This document shows, piece by piece, positions 12,884 to 24,516 of a DNA stretch of 64,000 bases (position 1 is the first letter of the stretch; each line of letters begins with the position of its first letter). A program made the position numbers and the translations under genes. Under the pieces are notes generated by a model. That model was not told the DNA's origin and searched no databases. It saw nothing but the letters and a program-made list of their open reading frames with translations. Origin of the DNA: Leptodontidium sp. MPI-SDFR-AT-0119 (taxonomy: Eukaryota; Ascomycota; Leotiomycetes; Helotiales; Leptodontidiaceae); NCBI GenBank assembly GCA_020726505.1, contig JAHLEZ010000006.1, positions 2,232,001 to 2,296,000 of the forward strand. Direction: 5' to 3'.

Positions 12884-14803
12884 ATGGCCTCACTCCTCCG
12901 CCAACTCGTGGCAGGTCCACGCTCGCGGCACCCCGAAGCAGGACTAGACCTCTGCTACGTGACAGACCAAATAATCGCGACCTCCGGTCCTAGTGGTACA
13001 TATCCCCAGCGAGCCTACCGCAACCCTCTAGACCAGCTCGTCAAATTCCTGGACTACAAACATGGCGAGGACTGGGCGATTTGGGAGTTCAGAGCGGAGG
13101 GGACGGGATATCCTGACGAGGAGGTGTATGGCCGCGTATGGCATTACCCGTGGCCGGATCATCACCCTCCGCCGTTCAGGCTGGTGCCTATGATTATGGC
13201 GGGGATGAGGAATTGGTTGAATGAGAGTGATGGGAAGGTGGAGGAGGTAGGGAAGGATGGGAAGATGGTTCAGAGGAAGAGAGTCGTGGTTGTGCATTGC
13301 AAGGCAGGGAAAGGGAGGAGTGGAACGATGGCATGCAGTTATCTGATCAGCGAATGTGGATGGACGCCCGCGGAAGCTCTGGCTCGCTTTACCGAACGGA
13401 GAATGAGACCTGGCTTCGGACAAGGCGTCAGTATACCCAGCCAGTTGCGATGGGTAGGCTACGTAGACAGGTGGACGAAGTCTGGAAAGATCTACGTCGA
13501 GAGACAGATCGAGATACTAGAAGTCCACGTCTGGGGTCTGAGGGATGGAGTTAAAGTCCAAGTGGAAGGATTCGTCGACGAAGGCAAAACGATCAAGCTC
13601 TTCCACGTCTTCACGAAGAAAGAAAGAGTAGTGATAGAAGGAAACACACCCGGCGGGGGAGGTTTCACAGACATGATCTCCGACATGGCAGGTTTCCAAA
13701 GCGAAAGTAAAGTCAACAAATCCAAGAGCGCAGACCAACTCGGCTCTATGTCAACACCCCAAACAACAATACCAAAAGACACCTCCAGTTCAACATCTAC
13801 AAGCGCGGAAGACACGGGTGCCGAAACCGGCGGCTCAGCCGTCATCTTCAAACCATCTACACGGGTTATCCTGCCCTCAAGCGACGTCAATATCGATTTC
13901 GAGCGGCGAAACAAAGCTTCTATGGGCTGGACGATGGTCACAGCCGTAGCGCACGTATGGTTCAACTGTTTCTTCGAAGGCAACGGTCCCGAACAAGGCG
14001 GCAAACCAGACGAAAGCGGCGTCTTCGATATCGAATGGGATAAAATGGACGGTATCAAAGGCTCAAGCCGGAAAGGAGCAAGAGCATTCGATCGCATGTC
14101 CGTGATCTGGAAAGCGTACGATCCCACACCTGGACAACAAGGCGGGAAAGAAGACGTCATCACCGAACCAGGCGTCCACTCCCCCGTTCCACAAATGGCA
14201 CCCGCGGATTGGAAAGGAGGCAACAAGACAGAGCCTGGATTAGGCAAGGATCTGGGATTGCGAACTGAGAGTCCGGCAAGTGCGGATGTGAGTAAAGCGA
14301 GTAGCATGAAGAGCAGCGGACCAAATGACGACAACGATTCCGAAGAAGGCGTCAAGACCAGCGGACCAGCTGGCGAAGAAGATCTCGACGCGGAGGATGT
14401 CAATGTGAAGGATTTACCGCGCCCGGAAGCAAGTGGTTCGGAACCGAGTCTAGCTGCTGTAAATGCTGGGCTTGATACGGCTTCTAGTACTACGCCTACG
14501 CCGCAACGGGGCTTGGATGGGTATGTTTTCTCTCTCTTTATGTTCATGATTCGCCTCGTCTATCACCCATTCTTTGTTTTTTATTATTAAAAAAAACACG
14601 TTTCTTATAATCACAAGGTACTAACTTGAACTAGCCAACTCCAACCTTCAACCCAACCACCGCAAAATCCAACACCAGTAACCAAAGCAGCAACAGTGGG
14701 AACATCCTCCCTCCCGGACGGCCTTCCAGAAGACCAACTCCAAGACGCAAAGACGCATGGTCTGGGACATTTGCAATCAGCTAAGAAGACGATTGATTCA
14801 TGA
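12884..14803 (+). CDS. PTEN-type phosphoinositide 3-phosphatase
   Basis: Two exons (12884-14520, 14635-14803; the intron has a TACTAAC branch site) encode 601 aa. The catalytic P-loop is HCKAGKGRSG with Cys139 and Arg145. This matches the PTEN HCKAGKGRTG loop, including the two lysines that favour inositol lipids. The preceding loop PWPDHHPPP (89-97) carries the acid-loop Asp92, where PTEN has an FEDHNPP-like segment. A C2-like domain follows (about 210-420), with the beta strand IDFERRNKASMGWTMVTAVAHVWFNCFFEG. The last 180 residues are Ser/Gly/Glu-rich and probably disordered, longer than yeast TEP1. The expected role is dephosphorylating PtdIns(3,4,5)P3 or related lipids. The function is inferred from the motif; the fold assignment is secure. 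Confidence 0.88.
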
Positions 14804-15306
14804 GAGTTTGAATTATGAGATAGACTTGGATATATTATTAAGGGTGATTCATGTAGAGATTACGGAGGATGTTTAAATGGTTTTGAGGGAATGGATTCGC
14901 AAGACGGGTGGAAGTGGGGGCGAGGAAGGGACGAACATGGATGAGACAATGAACTTAACTGAACGATGTATGAAAACTTGCAGGAGGGATGGAAATATAA
15001 GATACCAGGCACGCATTCATAGATGCATGCATGCATGCAGAATGGCGTTCCGGATGGGCATGTAGACATCAATCAATAAGACAATGCAAGCAAGCATGGA
15101 TTTATTCACTTACACAATCAGCATTTTAAGCGAGCGGATATGTAAACAAACACCCAACACCGATCTATTCCTACCGTACCTTAGCAAGCGCTCATCCCAT
15201 ACAATACCCTGGGGATTTCCCAGAAGCTCATCTGCCCAGAAACCAATGAAACCAACCGCCACCTAGTAAACTCCCAGCATAGTCCGTCATCACCATTCTT
15301 CTCATA
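14804..15306. other. Convergent 3' region
   Basis: This 3' region is shared by the PTEN-like gene and the minus-strand gene that follows. It contains a short self-complementary ATGC repeat (GCATGCATGCATGCA, about 15024-15038). Nothing else is recognisable. Confidence 0.4.
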
Positions 15307-17579
15307 TTACATTTGATCGCCCGAGTGGCCAAACGGTTTTCCCAAGGGACTAGGCTGCGCGGAAAACCCAGCAAAAGTTTGCCCGTCCTTTGCGAGCCTT
15401 TCGGCACTTGCAGAGGAACGTGGTTCACGTGCAATGTACTCGGTCGCTGCTACTCCAAGTCTGTTCGCTTGTGCCGTGTTGTTTGTGTAGAGATCGACAG
15501 TATCTGCACTTGTTCCTGACGCCGCTGTACCACCCGGCGCTTCTGATCGTGCGTTTTGTCCGTTGACTGGGAGGTTTGAGTTGGCTCCAGGTACGCGCTG
15601 GCTGCTATGTAGAGCTCGAGTGGAACTAAGGGCATTTGCATTCGATGTGCCTACGCCAGACCCGAGTACCTGTTGAGCGGGGCTTTGGGGAGCATCCTGT
15701 CGGAAAACACCAGTATCGATGATGGATGACCTGGCTTTGGTGTTCCGCCCGATAGATGACCACAAACCACCCACACTCAACTTCCGCCATGTTGCCCACG
15801 TCTTAGTACTTTTCCAACTCTGGCTAGCTGTTCTGGATTCCTTGACCTGCCTTGGCCTCTCGCTCCCATTTGAACTACTGTCCTCGTTGCCAATCAAAGT
15901 GGGGGCCTGGCTAAGCTTCCGATCTTTTTGAAGCTTTTGGAGTTTGTACCTTAGCTTGTTCGTAGTATCCCTGCCCTGCTTCAACTGAGATACTACGAAG
16001 TCGACGAATGGAATATCTTCTCTCAACAGTTCGTAGCCTTGGATGAGCAGATCGTTGGGATGCAGGTATGTCAAATTTGCCTTCAGGGTTCTTATTCGAT
16101 AGTAGTTTTCCCATCCATCAATTCGTGTTTGCTTTTCAGCCTCGGATTCGGCCTTTTCTTCCAACAACTGAACTTTATGTTCTTGAAGCAGCTAGTGGAG
16201 GTAGTAGTAATTAGCCATCGAAAGGCTATAGTCTCAAAATATGCTGCCAGTATCACTCATCAGAAGGGATACTCTTGTAGATCACTTACACCGACAAGTT
16301 CGATTGCCATGTCAAACTTAAGATCCTCGGAACGATCAGAGACTATGATATCCCTGAGAACCTGTTTGTAATCGATGGCGCTATGCGCTTTCGGCTTATA
16401 CGCATCACTCTCTAACACTCTGCCATTCTCTCTAACTGAATTAGAACCCGTGCCTGATGGAACCGGTGTAGTGGGAACAGCTTCTCTTTCACTGCCTGCA
16501 CGACATTGATCGCTGATACAATCAGATGGAGGCTTCGCCCTACTCTGTTCTTCATGTGCCTGAGTTACTAGTTCATCTGATTCAGTGGCACCGCGTGGTG
16601 TTGTCTGCATCTGCTCCGATACAGTGTGGTAAGACTTAGGAGAGTCAAGCGAATGTTGATCGGTATTTGCTCGAGGACGCTGCGGTCTTCGCTCGGGTGG
16701 TGGACCAGAAAACGATATTGGCACTGGTTCCGGACGGGACACTGGATCTGGATTCTGGAAAAAGTAAGAATCGGTAGGTGCTGCGACTTGAACTGCACCG
16801 GCGTTGGGGATATTGCTCTTTGGGATAGTCTGAGGATTTGAACTTGGTGAGACGTCTTGGGACACTGGCATATTTGTTGCCTGAGATGTGAATTCATCTG
16901 GCTGCTTGTTGACCATGTTTTCCTTCTCGTCACGCTGCTGTAACACTGCACCATTGCCCTCTGCAATCCGAGATCCAGTAACAGAGCTGGAGGGTTCATG
17001 AGAGGAGTTTGCCATCACCCTCCCAAGAGGAGCAGGTGCCGACAAACTCGAGACAGGCGACGGTCTAGGCAAATTCGACGGTGACGAATATCCCACCGAA
17101 GAACCACCCCCCTCCACCAAATTCGCAGGATGTCCAACATTCCCCGGAGAGATTCTACTTCCCGGCGTCCAATCCGACGCAGCAGTAGAAGGTTCAGTAT
17201 AAGAGGGCGACTCCAGATTCTCTCCCTCAGCACCGAAGCCAAACCGGAACCCATGGTTTTTCAACTCCCTCTGCGTATCCTGCCGCTCCCTCCTTTCCTG
17301 CTCGTCTGGCCCATCGCCTAACCCGTGGGGAAATCCATGGTTGCTTTCCCTGTTGTCCTGGCCGTGCTCTCCTTGATCAATCCATCGATATAAAGCCTCC
17401 CGTTCTCGTCGTAGTTGTATTCGATGTAGTAGATACTGGGTACAAGCATCACGCTCTGCCTTCTCCAGATCGGCGTCAGTGATGTCGATATCGGGCACTC
17501 CTATGTATGGTTGATGCGGTGGTTTGGGTGATGACTTCTTCGCAGGAATTGAGAAGAATCTGGTTAGGCGGGCTGTCAT
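15307..17579 (-). CDS. Uncharacterised protein with coiled-coil segment
   Basis: Two exons (17579-16290, 16191-15307) encode 724 aa; the intron is in phase 0 with GTAAGT and CTAG ends. I recognise no named family. The N-terminal 60 residues contain a charged helix (DADLEKAERDACTQYLLHRI). The middle (about 70-390) is low-complexity, Pro/Ser/Gln-rich. A conserved-looking helical section spans the intron (about 405-530): YKQVLRDIIV, then EHKVQLLEEKAESEAEKQTR, then NDLLIQGYELLREDIPFVDFV and a Lys-rich helix (KLRYKLQKLQKDRK). These heptad-like, charged helices suggest a coiled coil. The C terminus is again low-complexity. No signal peptide or membrane segment is seen. It is probably a cytoplasmic or nuclear scaffold-type protein, and I give no function. 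The two long frames joined by a clean intron make it a real gene. Confidence 0.75.
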
Positions 17580-18442
17580 GATCGTCTTGGCCGGGAATGG
17601 ATGGATGTTTAGATACGTGGATGGATGGTTAGGCGAGTGAAGCCTCAGGAGCTACCTATACCTCTTGGACGATTATGGATGTTGGTTGGTGTTGATGTTG
17701 ATGATGTTTGCAGGTATGGAAGAGAGAACATTGACTTGCCAGGGAAAACACGAAAAAAAAAAATAAAAGACTTTGGGCAGGATAAATTTATTCCAAAGCA
17801 AGAGCAGCCGACGCAGCTTCAATCTGATGCGGAAGGCACCAATGCAGTGGTATACAAATGGAAGCCTGTAGAGACTCGAACCTCCCGTCTAATACATACC
17901 TACGCTATGAAGTCACCACCACAGATCTGCGAATCCCAACATCAAGATTCAAATCTCACACCTCAAAGGGAAAAAGAAGTGTGTTTAGTCTGTCCAGATC
18001 TCGTCTACAGACCATCCAGAAGTATTAAAATATTCAATTCCACGAAGAATCGCTGAATATGCTAATGATGATTTTTGGAACTATTCTTTTCTCAAAAGAA
18101 GGTGGACTTACCTTCCAAATTATCAATCTACAAGGTCTCGAATTCCAAAGGCCGTAGGTCCAATTAGGATTTCAAATTCCGCGTCTCTGTCTGCCTGTCT
18201 GTCTGTCGTACCTCATAGGTAGAGAGAAGTAGTAAGTAGGTCTGGTATAAAACGCCATCGCTAATGCAAATCAAAACGTACCCTCCCTTCCTCCCTGACC
18301 AATCATTACCCCCCTTATTCTGATTCCATCCTATCCCATCCAGCCTAGCCATCCCATCCCATCCACCTCAACTCCATCCCAAACCCCACAATAACCAACA
18401 ATAACCATCATTACAATCAGTTGATTACAAACATCATTATCA
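17580..18442. other. Intergenic region with simple repeats
   Basis: This holds the promoter of the coiled-coil gene and the 3' flank of the cyclin gene. GGATGGATG-type repeats (about 17597-17632), a CTGT repeat (about 18187-18209) and CATCC runs (about 18320-18370) are present. A tRNA-like GGTTCGAGTC on the minus strand near 17880 was examined and does not fold as a tRNA. Confidence 0.4.
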
Positions 18443-19578
18443 TCAAATGCCAAAAGCCGGCTCAACAAACAACGGAAACGGCTCTCCCCTCGCAACCGTC
18501 CGATCAGGGAGATGCAAATACGGATCCCCAGCCGTAGCCAGCATCAAAAACGCACTCCGAGTCTCACCGTCCACATCCTTCGTCCCCCTCACATTCTCCA
18601 CCCCCGGCGTCTCAACAGGGGTAATCTGATTCGCCAATCCCATTACCGCTTTCCCCTTGCCCGGAACCGCTCCGCCCAGACCAAGGTCAAAACTACCAAA
18701 ACACGTATCGGCGTCGTCCCAGTCTTCGCTGTCGCTGTAGATCTTAGGCGTGTATTGCTGGCCTGCGCGCTCCATGTCTTCTAATGCCTCGAGGATTATA
18801 CTCTCTTCCCAGAGGGGGAGGAGTCTGTATCCTAGATTCTCGAGGAGGGAGCGCTGCGTAAAATTTATTTGGGGACAGGTCCAGATCTCTTTGCCCCATT
18901 CGGTGGCGTACTCGATCGTACGCTGCTGTTCGTCATCAAGGAATTTGACGGCTAGGATCAGGGCGCTGAGGACGATCAGCTCGGGGTGGATGGAGTCGAT
19001 GTGTTGCTTGGAGATCTTGGCGTCAATGGGACTGAAAGATCCAGGTAAGGTATGTGAGGTTAGGGGACAGCCTTTCCGCCATTGAAGGGCGAAGCGGCAG
19101 TTTAGTGAGTCGAGGATGCATACTGCTAGGGCGATGGTCTCGAGGGGGAGATCGGCGCGAGTGAGGATGGCATGGACGACCGGAACAGAGGAGGCGGTTA
19201 GAGAGGTGGATGAAGGTATAAGGTTCGTGAGGTGAATTGCCGGACCTGCATGTAATATATTTGTGATTAGCCTGAGTTCTCAAGACCTGGGGGAAGGGGA
19301 AGGAAAATCTGGGGAAATGTACCGAGGAGTTCTGGGTCGAGAATTTCTCCCGGGGAGGAGAATGTGTCCGGGGATTGTTGGCGACTGCTGGTGTTGGAGT
19401 GGGAGGAGGGCGGTGGTGTAGGGAGACTTGAGAGGGGGACGTAGGTTTTGGAGAAGTAGGACTCGTCGAAGGAGGAGGACGAGGAGACGGAGGAGGAGCG
19501 AGATCGAGATGTCATTGGGGGTGTTATGGAGTCTCGTCCCCCTTTGGACTTTCTCTTGAGGTGAGATGTGGTGAACAT
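18443..19578 (-). CDS. PHO80/PCL-like cyclin
   Basis: Two exons (19578-19323, 19245-18443) encode 352 aa. The cyclin box is in exon 2: LETIALAVCILDSL, then HPELIVLSALILAVKFLDDE, which is the classic cyclin helix-3 block, then FTQRSLLENLGYRLLPLWEE. Cyclins of this type bind a PHO85-class CDK and act in nutrient, morphogenesis or cell-cycle control. The exact partner cannot be read from the sequence. The N terminus (about 85 aa) is Ser-rich and basic, and the C-terminal 110 residues are Gly/Pro-rich and poorly conserved in style. The start at 19578 (MFTTSHLKRK) is preferred over an in-frame ATG at 19662, which adds 28 residues of leader-like sequence. Exon 2 contains no ATG for its first 150 codons, so the gene is easily missed without splicing. 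Confidence 0.82.
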
Positions 19579-21930
19579 TGCTGCGAGGAACAATGTGGTT
19601 GTGTGTGGTCGAGGGGAGTCCGAGAAGATATATAGGGTGGTCCTTGGCTTATGGAGAAACAAGTTCCTTTCGAGGTTCCTTCAACACGCCTTTGCTTAAA
19701 TCCCACAAAAGGTTGGTCCTTCTCGAACATGTAGGTAGGTAGGTATTATGTATGTATGTACGTAGCCGGGCTTAAAGAAATGAAGGGGTATTCTCTTTGA
19801 GGGTATTGTCTTTCGAAGTCGAGAGGCGCTGCGGGCCGAGGATACGAGGAGGAGGATGAGGAGCTGAAAGAGCGTGAATGTGCCACCACCGACTTTATGC
19901 TTTTCTCTGCTTGCTAGCCAACAATACGAACGAGCGAACCGTACAAACGAAGGAAGGCGTGCTATTATTCGAATTCGAAATCGGATCTCATTCTGCCAGC
20001 AGAGGGAGGGCGTGACGGGGTGGCACCAGGCTATATATCAAACGAATGTGTGCTGCTATGCTGCCCGTCGTATAGAGCGTATTGTGCGTGTGCGTGTGCT
20101 GCTTGTGCGAAAACGAACGGACGAAAGCTCGAACTGCGAGCTAATGCTGTCGACAAGGACCAGGAGGTTGGCGGTGAAGTGTGAAGGCAGGCAAGTTGTG
20201 GTGAGATCGGAGGAGGGGTGGATCTGCGTTGCGTTGTTTAGCGGCTTGGTGGTGTTATTGTGAGCGGGCACGGGCGAGAGAGTCTGAGTGAGGGCTGAGG
20301 AAGCGAACCAAGTCTGGGTCTTTGAGACATGGCGGATGAAAGACTAATATAAATCACAAATCCACATCTCAATACTGTACCTATTCGGGAAGTCCTTCGT
20401 CCCTTCCCGAGAGCGTGCATAGAAGTAAGTTTCCTTAGTGGAGTAAGTGACAATGGAGCGAGCGGGATGAGGTGCTCAGCTGTATGCAAGTCGATGTCAG
20501 CAGGAGCCTCATAGAGCTAGCTACCAAGTCCACTGCCAATATCCTGATCGAATAAGCAGCCTCCTCATTATTGAATGGTATCCTACGGAATCACAGTCTC
20601 TGTAAACTCAACAACCTGGAAATTCTACATGTTCATCCTAAGCGACAGCAATAAATAGTATGACCATCTACGAATACAGTACACGAAATATCATGATTAC
20701 AAAAGTGACACAAAATCGAGATCCGATCCGATGCTTTTAGCCAGGAACAGGCATCCAATTCAATCCAATGGAGGTGGGGAAACCTTGCCGGCTCTGCCCT
20801 GCCCTGTCCATCCAATTGCCCTTCTTTGCCCCTGTCGCTCACTCACTCAATTCGCACACCCTCGAATGAGAAAACACAACACCAACGACAGGACAACGCA
20901 CCGCCGCTACTTAAAGCACATGTTAACCCAAACCCAATAAACCAACAATATAAATTTACAATCGTAAGCCCTCTCGCATCCCAACTATGACCTATCAGAA
21001 ATCGCCATGCACAACTCTCTGCAGCTTCACAATTACGCCATTCTTACCTTATTAGTTAGGTGCAGCACCTAAGTACTCATCCCGCAGCGCCTGACACTGT
21101 CTCACTACACAGACGGCAGAGAGCTTGTTTCTTTCCATCTCTCCTTAGCTCTTTCAAAAACAACTAAAAAGGAAAGGAGAGAAAAAAAAACCTCCGAGAT
21201 CCCATCCCGCCTCCTTTTTCAAACTCGAACCATGAGCGGGCGAAGCTTGGACAGACAGGACCGATGTCGATGCCGAGAGACGCTAAACGTGTTCGTGATT
21301 GTGGAGATATGGAACTTTATGGAGAACTCGTCATTGTGTTTATGCGTTGCTATTTTTATTTTTTATTTTTTATTTGACTAGTACGGGGTAGAAAGGTTGG
21401 CTTTTCGTTTTCTATGAGACTGACTGAGAACTGTGAGTTTTGTGAAAAGTAAGATGCACCCCTTTTCTCTTTTGCAGAATTCAAGAACCGAGCACGACTA
21501 CAAGAGAGAAGAGGGAGTATTCGAATCACAATTATCCGAGTACAGTACTCATTTAGGTTATCAAGGAGGCTGATACCTACGGACTAGACGCCTCCAGGTC
21601 TCATGCGGCTGTTGCCGCTGATCATTTATCCTACGAGTGCATTGGCTGCTCTACTATTGAACTCTCTTTATATCGTGCCACGATCGATCAAATTCACAAG
21701 TTCACCGCTTCCTTCATACCGCAGAAGCCAAGCCCCTCCCGCGATGCATGCGGCGTGAACCGGCCGGCTGTGCCGTCTTCGGCTTACCGGCAATTTTAAG
21801 AGTTGAACTTGTCAAGCCGATTCTTCATGAAGCCATTGACGGCTTCGGAGCTGCCCACGGGTTGGGAAGAATATTTGATGGGAGATCTCCCCTCCCAAAA
21901 ATCTCCTCCATGAGGTGACCAGAGTCTAAA
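19579..21930. other. Long intergenic region upstream of cyclin gene
   Basis: About 2.35 kb lies between the cyclin start and the phospholipase stop, both genes being on the minus strand. It includes GTAG/GTAT microsatellites (about 19732-19760) and C/T-rich or purine-rich tracts typical of a long regulated promoter and 5' leader. Frames of up to 129 codons exist but show no domain and look like by-products of GC-rich sequence. No gene is supported. Confidence 0.45.
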
Positions 21931-24516
21931 TCAAGTGAGGTGGAAATGGTCACCTTCCCCTTTCTTTCCCACAATTCCCAACCTAACCTTCCTCCGCCAT
22001 CTCTGTTCCCTCTCTGCACTTTCCCTTTCCTCCCTCTTCTTCTTCTTCCGCTCATAAACAGCCCTAATACACCTCCTTGTCCTATCTTTCCCCTCCTCGA
22101 AATTCGCCCTTGCAAGCGCGACAACATTATCAATGTCCTCAGGCATGTACACGAAATTCCACGTACTCATGTAATCGCTCGTGACGGGGTCAACACCAGG
22201 GATTTTGGGATTGCTGAGGAATGGGAAGTAGATGACTGCGATTCCGGCGTCGGGTTGCATTAGCTGCCAGTCCTCTTGCACCGCTTTGGACCGTACATCT
22301 TCCGTGGCCGATGAACGTTCCTCTGTCGTTCCTACCCAGATGGTGCAATATCCTAGGTCGTCCGAATCGGGATCGTCTTTGTTGTTTGATGCGTTAGAGC
22401 CTCTCTTCTTGATTTCCTCGAGATGGTCGTTTTGCTGGGCTTTCGCATCTTCGATTTTTGATTCTGCTTCTTCTGCGGTAGCTGCTTGAGCTTCGTCGAG
22501 CTGGCCAGCTGTTTTCTCCGCGGTGTCACTTTTCCGAGGCCATCCTGTACCCAACGGCCAACCTTTGATTCCACGCTGACGAGCATATCCGTCTGCAACA
22601 GAGAGCCAGTTCTCAGTCTTGATATCAGCTGATGCGTCGAATGCGATCAGGACATCCACATCTCTTCCCGGACGGAGGAGAGGGTAGATAGGAAGGTTGT
22701 TAGACATGCCAGCATCCATCAGTTGTAAATGTGAGCTTTTGAAGACACCCTCTGGGACCGTCTCGGGTAGCTTGCCTTCCATCTTATATGCGAAGTTTGG
22801 GATCGATGCTGGTAAGATAGGGTGTACTTTGCTCAGATCATCGTCTCGTCCCTCGATCATTTCGTCAACTCCACCAAACCCAGTCAGTCCCTTGACAAGA
22901 GGCCGGACCTCTTTGTAGTAATGAGATAAAGTAGCACAGAATGCGCTCCCAAAAACACCTAGCAGCAACGGCAACCGAAGTTCCGGAACGCGAAGTCCAT
23001 TTTCATCGTGAGGAAGGTCTTTTCCACCCTCAAACTTCCGGCCCATGCTCCAGGTTGGAATACCCGCTCCGAATTCCTCACAGAACAGTTCGAATGGCGA
23101 TATTTCAAACCACTGAAACCAAGCTTCCTTCTTAGCTTTAATTTTAGTCTCTTCAGATGGAGAATGTGTTGCTTTCTCTTCTGCTGATTCTTCCTCGATT
23201 ATGGGAATCTCGTGACGAACTGCTGTATATATCGGCATTGGGCCCTCGCCATGCTTGATCTTTTCGCGTTGGTTGGAGATCTTGAGATCTTTGTCATCCA
23301 CACCGATTTCTCCTTTCGGTACGAGTAATCTCGCCGCCAATAACAGTCCGTAGACGTCCACCAACCCGAAATCGGAGTTTGGATCTCCCTTGAGCTTCTC
23401 AACGAAGCCACTCAAGAGGAACTTGTTGGTTGGCGCTGAGTTGAGCGCTGCTAGAGCCACTGGTGGATAGGCAATGTGAACTCCGATCCTAGCTTTCAAA
23501 TGATCGACCATCTTGTCCATCCTTCGACCTCCTAGTGACGAGTTGAATAAAGCTTGAAGCCAACATGAGCCACTGACTCCTGCAGTATAGGTGACGCAGT
23601 CGAATAATCCGTCTTCGCTCGTTGCCAACATCGACCCTGTTCCCGCGACTAAAGCCCTCAAGCCTCCCCCAGAACCAACCAGAGCGATTGTTGGGACATC
23701 GTCTGGATGGATCTCTTCCTCCGGTAAGCCCAGATACTTTGCTAATGCAGTTTTCGTAACCTTGTTTCTCTTCGCCCGAAACTCCTTCTCCTCCTCGCAC
23801 AACTCGGACGAAACCCTGACCGAAGCTGAATACTCGATTTCTGGATTAATGTACGGATCATGGGCTTCCTGCCATATTTCATCTGCCAAAGACCCCGGAG
23901 CCATGGATAGTTCCTTTTGTAACTTTGTGATGTATTCCGGCAGGAGTTTTGCCCATTCTGGCATCACAAAATCAACAATGGTCTGCGGTACCGAGCTCCA
24001 TTGTAGATCCGTAACGGAAGAGAAGAGAGCAAATTTTGTTGAGAAGTTTCCCCAGGCCGAATCATCTGTAGACGTTACAACTGCCTCGACATTCTCCTTG
24101 AAAGGTAGAACCGCGAGGTTGTGAACATTTTCTGCAGCGATTTCCTCCTTCTTCTCTTGTACTGCTTGTCGCTTCAGTCGGTCGGCGCGGATGTCTCTCT
24201 GGAGCCGAGTGGGAGGAAGAGGTTGAAGATGGTCAGTCTGGTAGAGGATGTAGGTCAGGCTGCCTGCGATAACCACCGAGGTTACTCCGATAAGGGCAGA
24301 ACGCGAGAGTGTAGCCATCATAGACCGAGGGGTTTTCGACTTTGCTCTCGTGAAAAGAGAACGTGATTTAGCAGGCTGTTGCTGTTGTTGTCGCTGCCAT
24401 AGTCGGGCTCTTATGGTGCTTGTGCTGTTGAGCTGTGGTTGGAGAGAGTGAGGGTGAATGGAACCACCCCGCGATGTTGTTCGCGATGCGCAGCGAAGCA
24501 TTGACAACGACATCAT
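21931..24516 (-). CDS. cPLA2-type lysophospholipase/phospholipase A2, mitochondrial-looking
   Basis: A single exon encodes 861 aa. The catalytic domain of the cytosolic PLA2/PLB class is clear. The oxyanion motif is GSGGGLRA (281-288), with the family Arg at 287. The nucleophile elbow is GVSGS (313-317, Ser315), and the catalytic Asp is in LMDAGMSNNLP (Asp601). These residues form the Ser-Asp dyad that removes fatty acids from phospholipids. The first 65 residues are rich in Arg, Ser and Gln and almost lack acids. A membrane segment (about 74-92, ALIGVTSVVIAGSLTYILY) follows. Together these suggest import to the mitochondrion and anchoring in a membrane, unlike secreted fungal PLB1-3. A Glu/Lys-rich insert (about 660-720) interrupts the C-terminal part. 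The start follows two adjacent ATGs (24516, 24513). The catalytic assignment is firm and the location is inferred. Confidence 0.88.
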   Translation of the reverse strand: MMSLSMLRCASRTTSRGGSIHPHSLQPQLNSTSTIRARLWQRQQQQQPAKSRSLFTRAKSKTPRSMMATLSRSALIGVTSVVIAGSLTYILYQTDHLQPLPPTRLQRDIRADRLKRQAVQEKKEEIAAENVHNLAVLPFKENVEAVVTSTDDSAWGNFSTKFALFSSVTDLQWSSVPQTIVDFVMPEWAKLLPEYITKLQKELSMAPGSLADEIWQEAHDPYINPEIEYSASVRVSSELCEEEKEFRAKRNKVTKTALAKYLGLPEEEIHPDDVPTIALVGSGGGLRALVAGTGSMLATSEDGLFDCVTYTAGVSGSCWLQALFNSSLGGRRMDKMVDHLKARIGVHIAYPPVALAALNSAPTNKFLLSGFVEKLKGDPNSDFGLVDVYGLLLAARLLVPKGEIGVDDKDLKISNQREKIKHGEGPMPIYTAVRHEIPIIEEESAEEKATHSPSEETKIKAKKEAWFQWFEISPFELFCEEFGAGIPTWSMGRKFEGGKDLPHDENGLRVPELRLPLLLGVFGSAFCATLSHYYKEVRPLVKGLTGFGGVDEMIEGRDDDLSKVHPILPASIPNFAYKMEGKLPETVPEGVFKSSHLQLMDAGMSNNLPIYPLLRPGRDVDVLIAFDASADIKTENWLSVADGYARQRGIKGWPLGTGWPRKSDTAEKTAGQLDEAQAATAEEAESKIEDAKAQQNDHLEEIKKRGSNASNNKDDPDSDDLGYCTIWVGTTEERSSATEDVRSKAVQEDWQLMQPDAGIAVIYFPFLSNPKIPGVDPVTSDYMSTWNFVYMPEDIDNVVALARANFEEGKDRTRRCIRAVYERKKKKREERESAEREQRWRRKVRLGIVGKKGEGDHFHLT

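Noticed and set aside
15317..15345. GCCCGAGTGGCCAAACGG, like a tRNA A box
   Set aside because: There is no B box downstream, and the bases lie in the coding end of the coiled-coil gene on the other strand.
17865..17895. GGTTCGAGTC on the minus strand, like a tRNA B box
   Set aside because: The T-arm stem does not pair, and no A box or acceptor stem is found at the right distance.
19023..19283. 86-codon minus-strand frame in the cyclin region
   Set aside because: It overlaps the cyclin-box exon in a different frame and has no domain; the cyclin frame explains the region.
19874..20263. 129-codon frame between the cyclin and phospholipase genes
   Set aside because: Arg/Val-rich composition without any recognisable motif, matching leader-like base composition.
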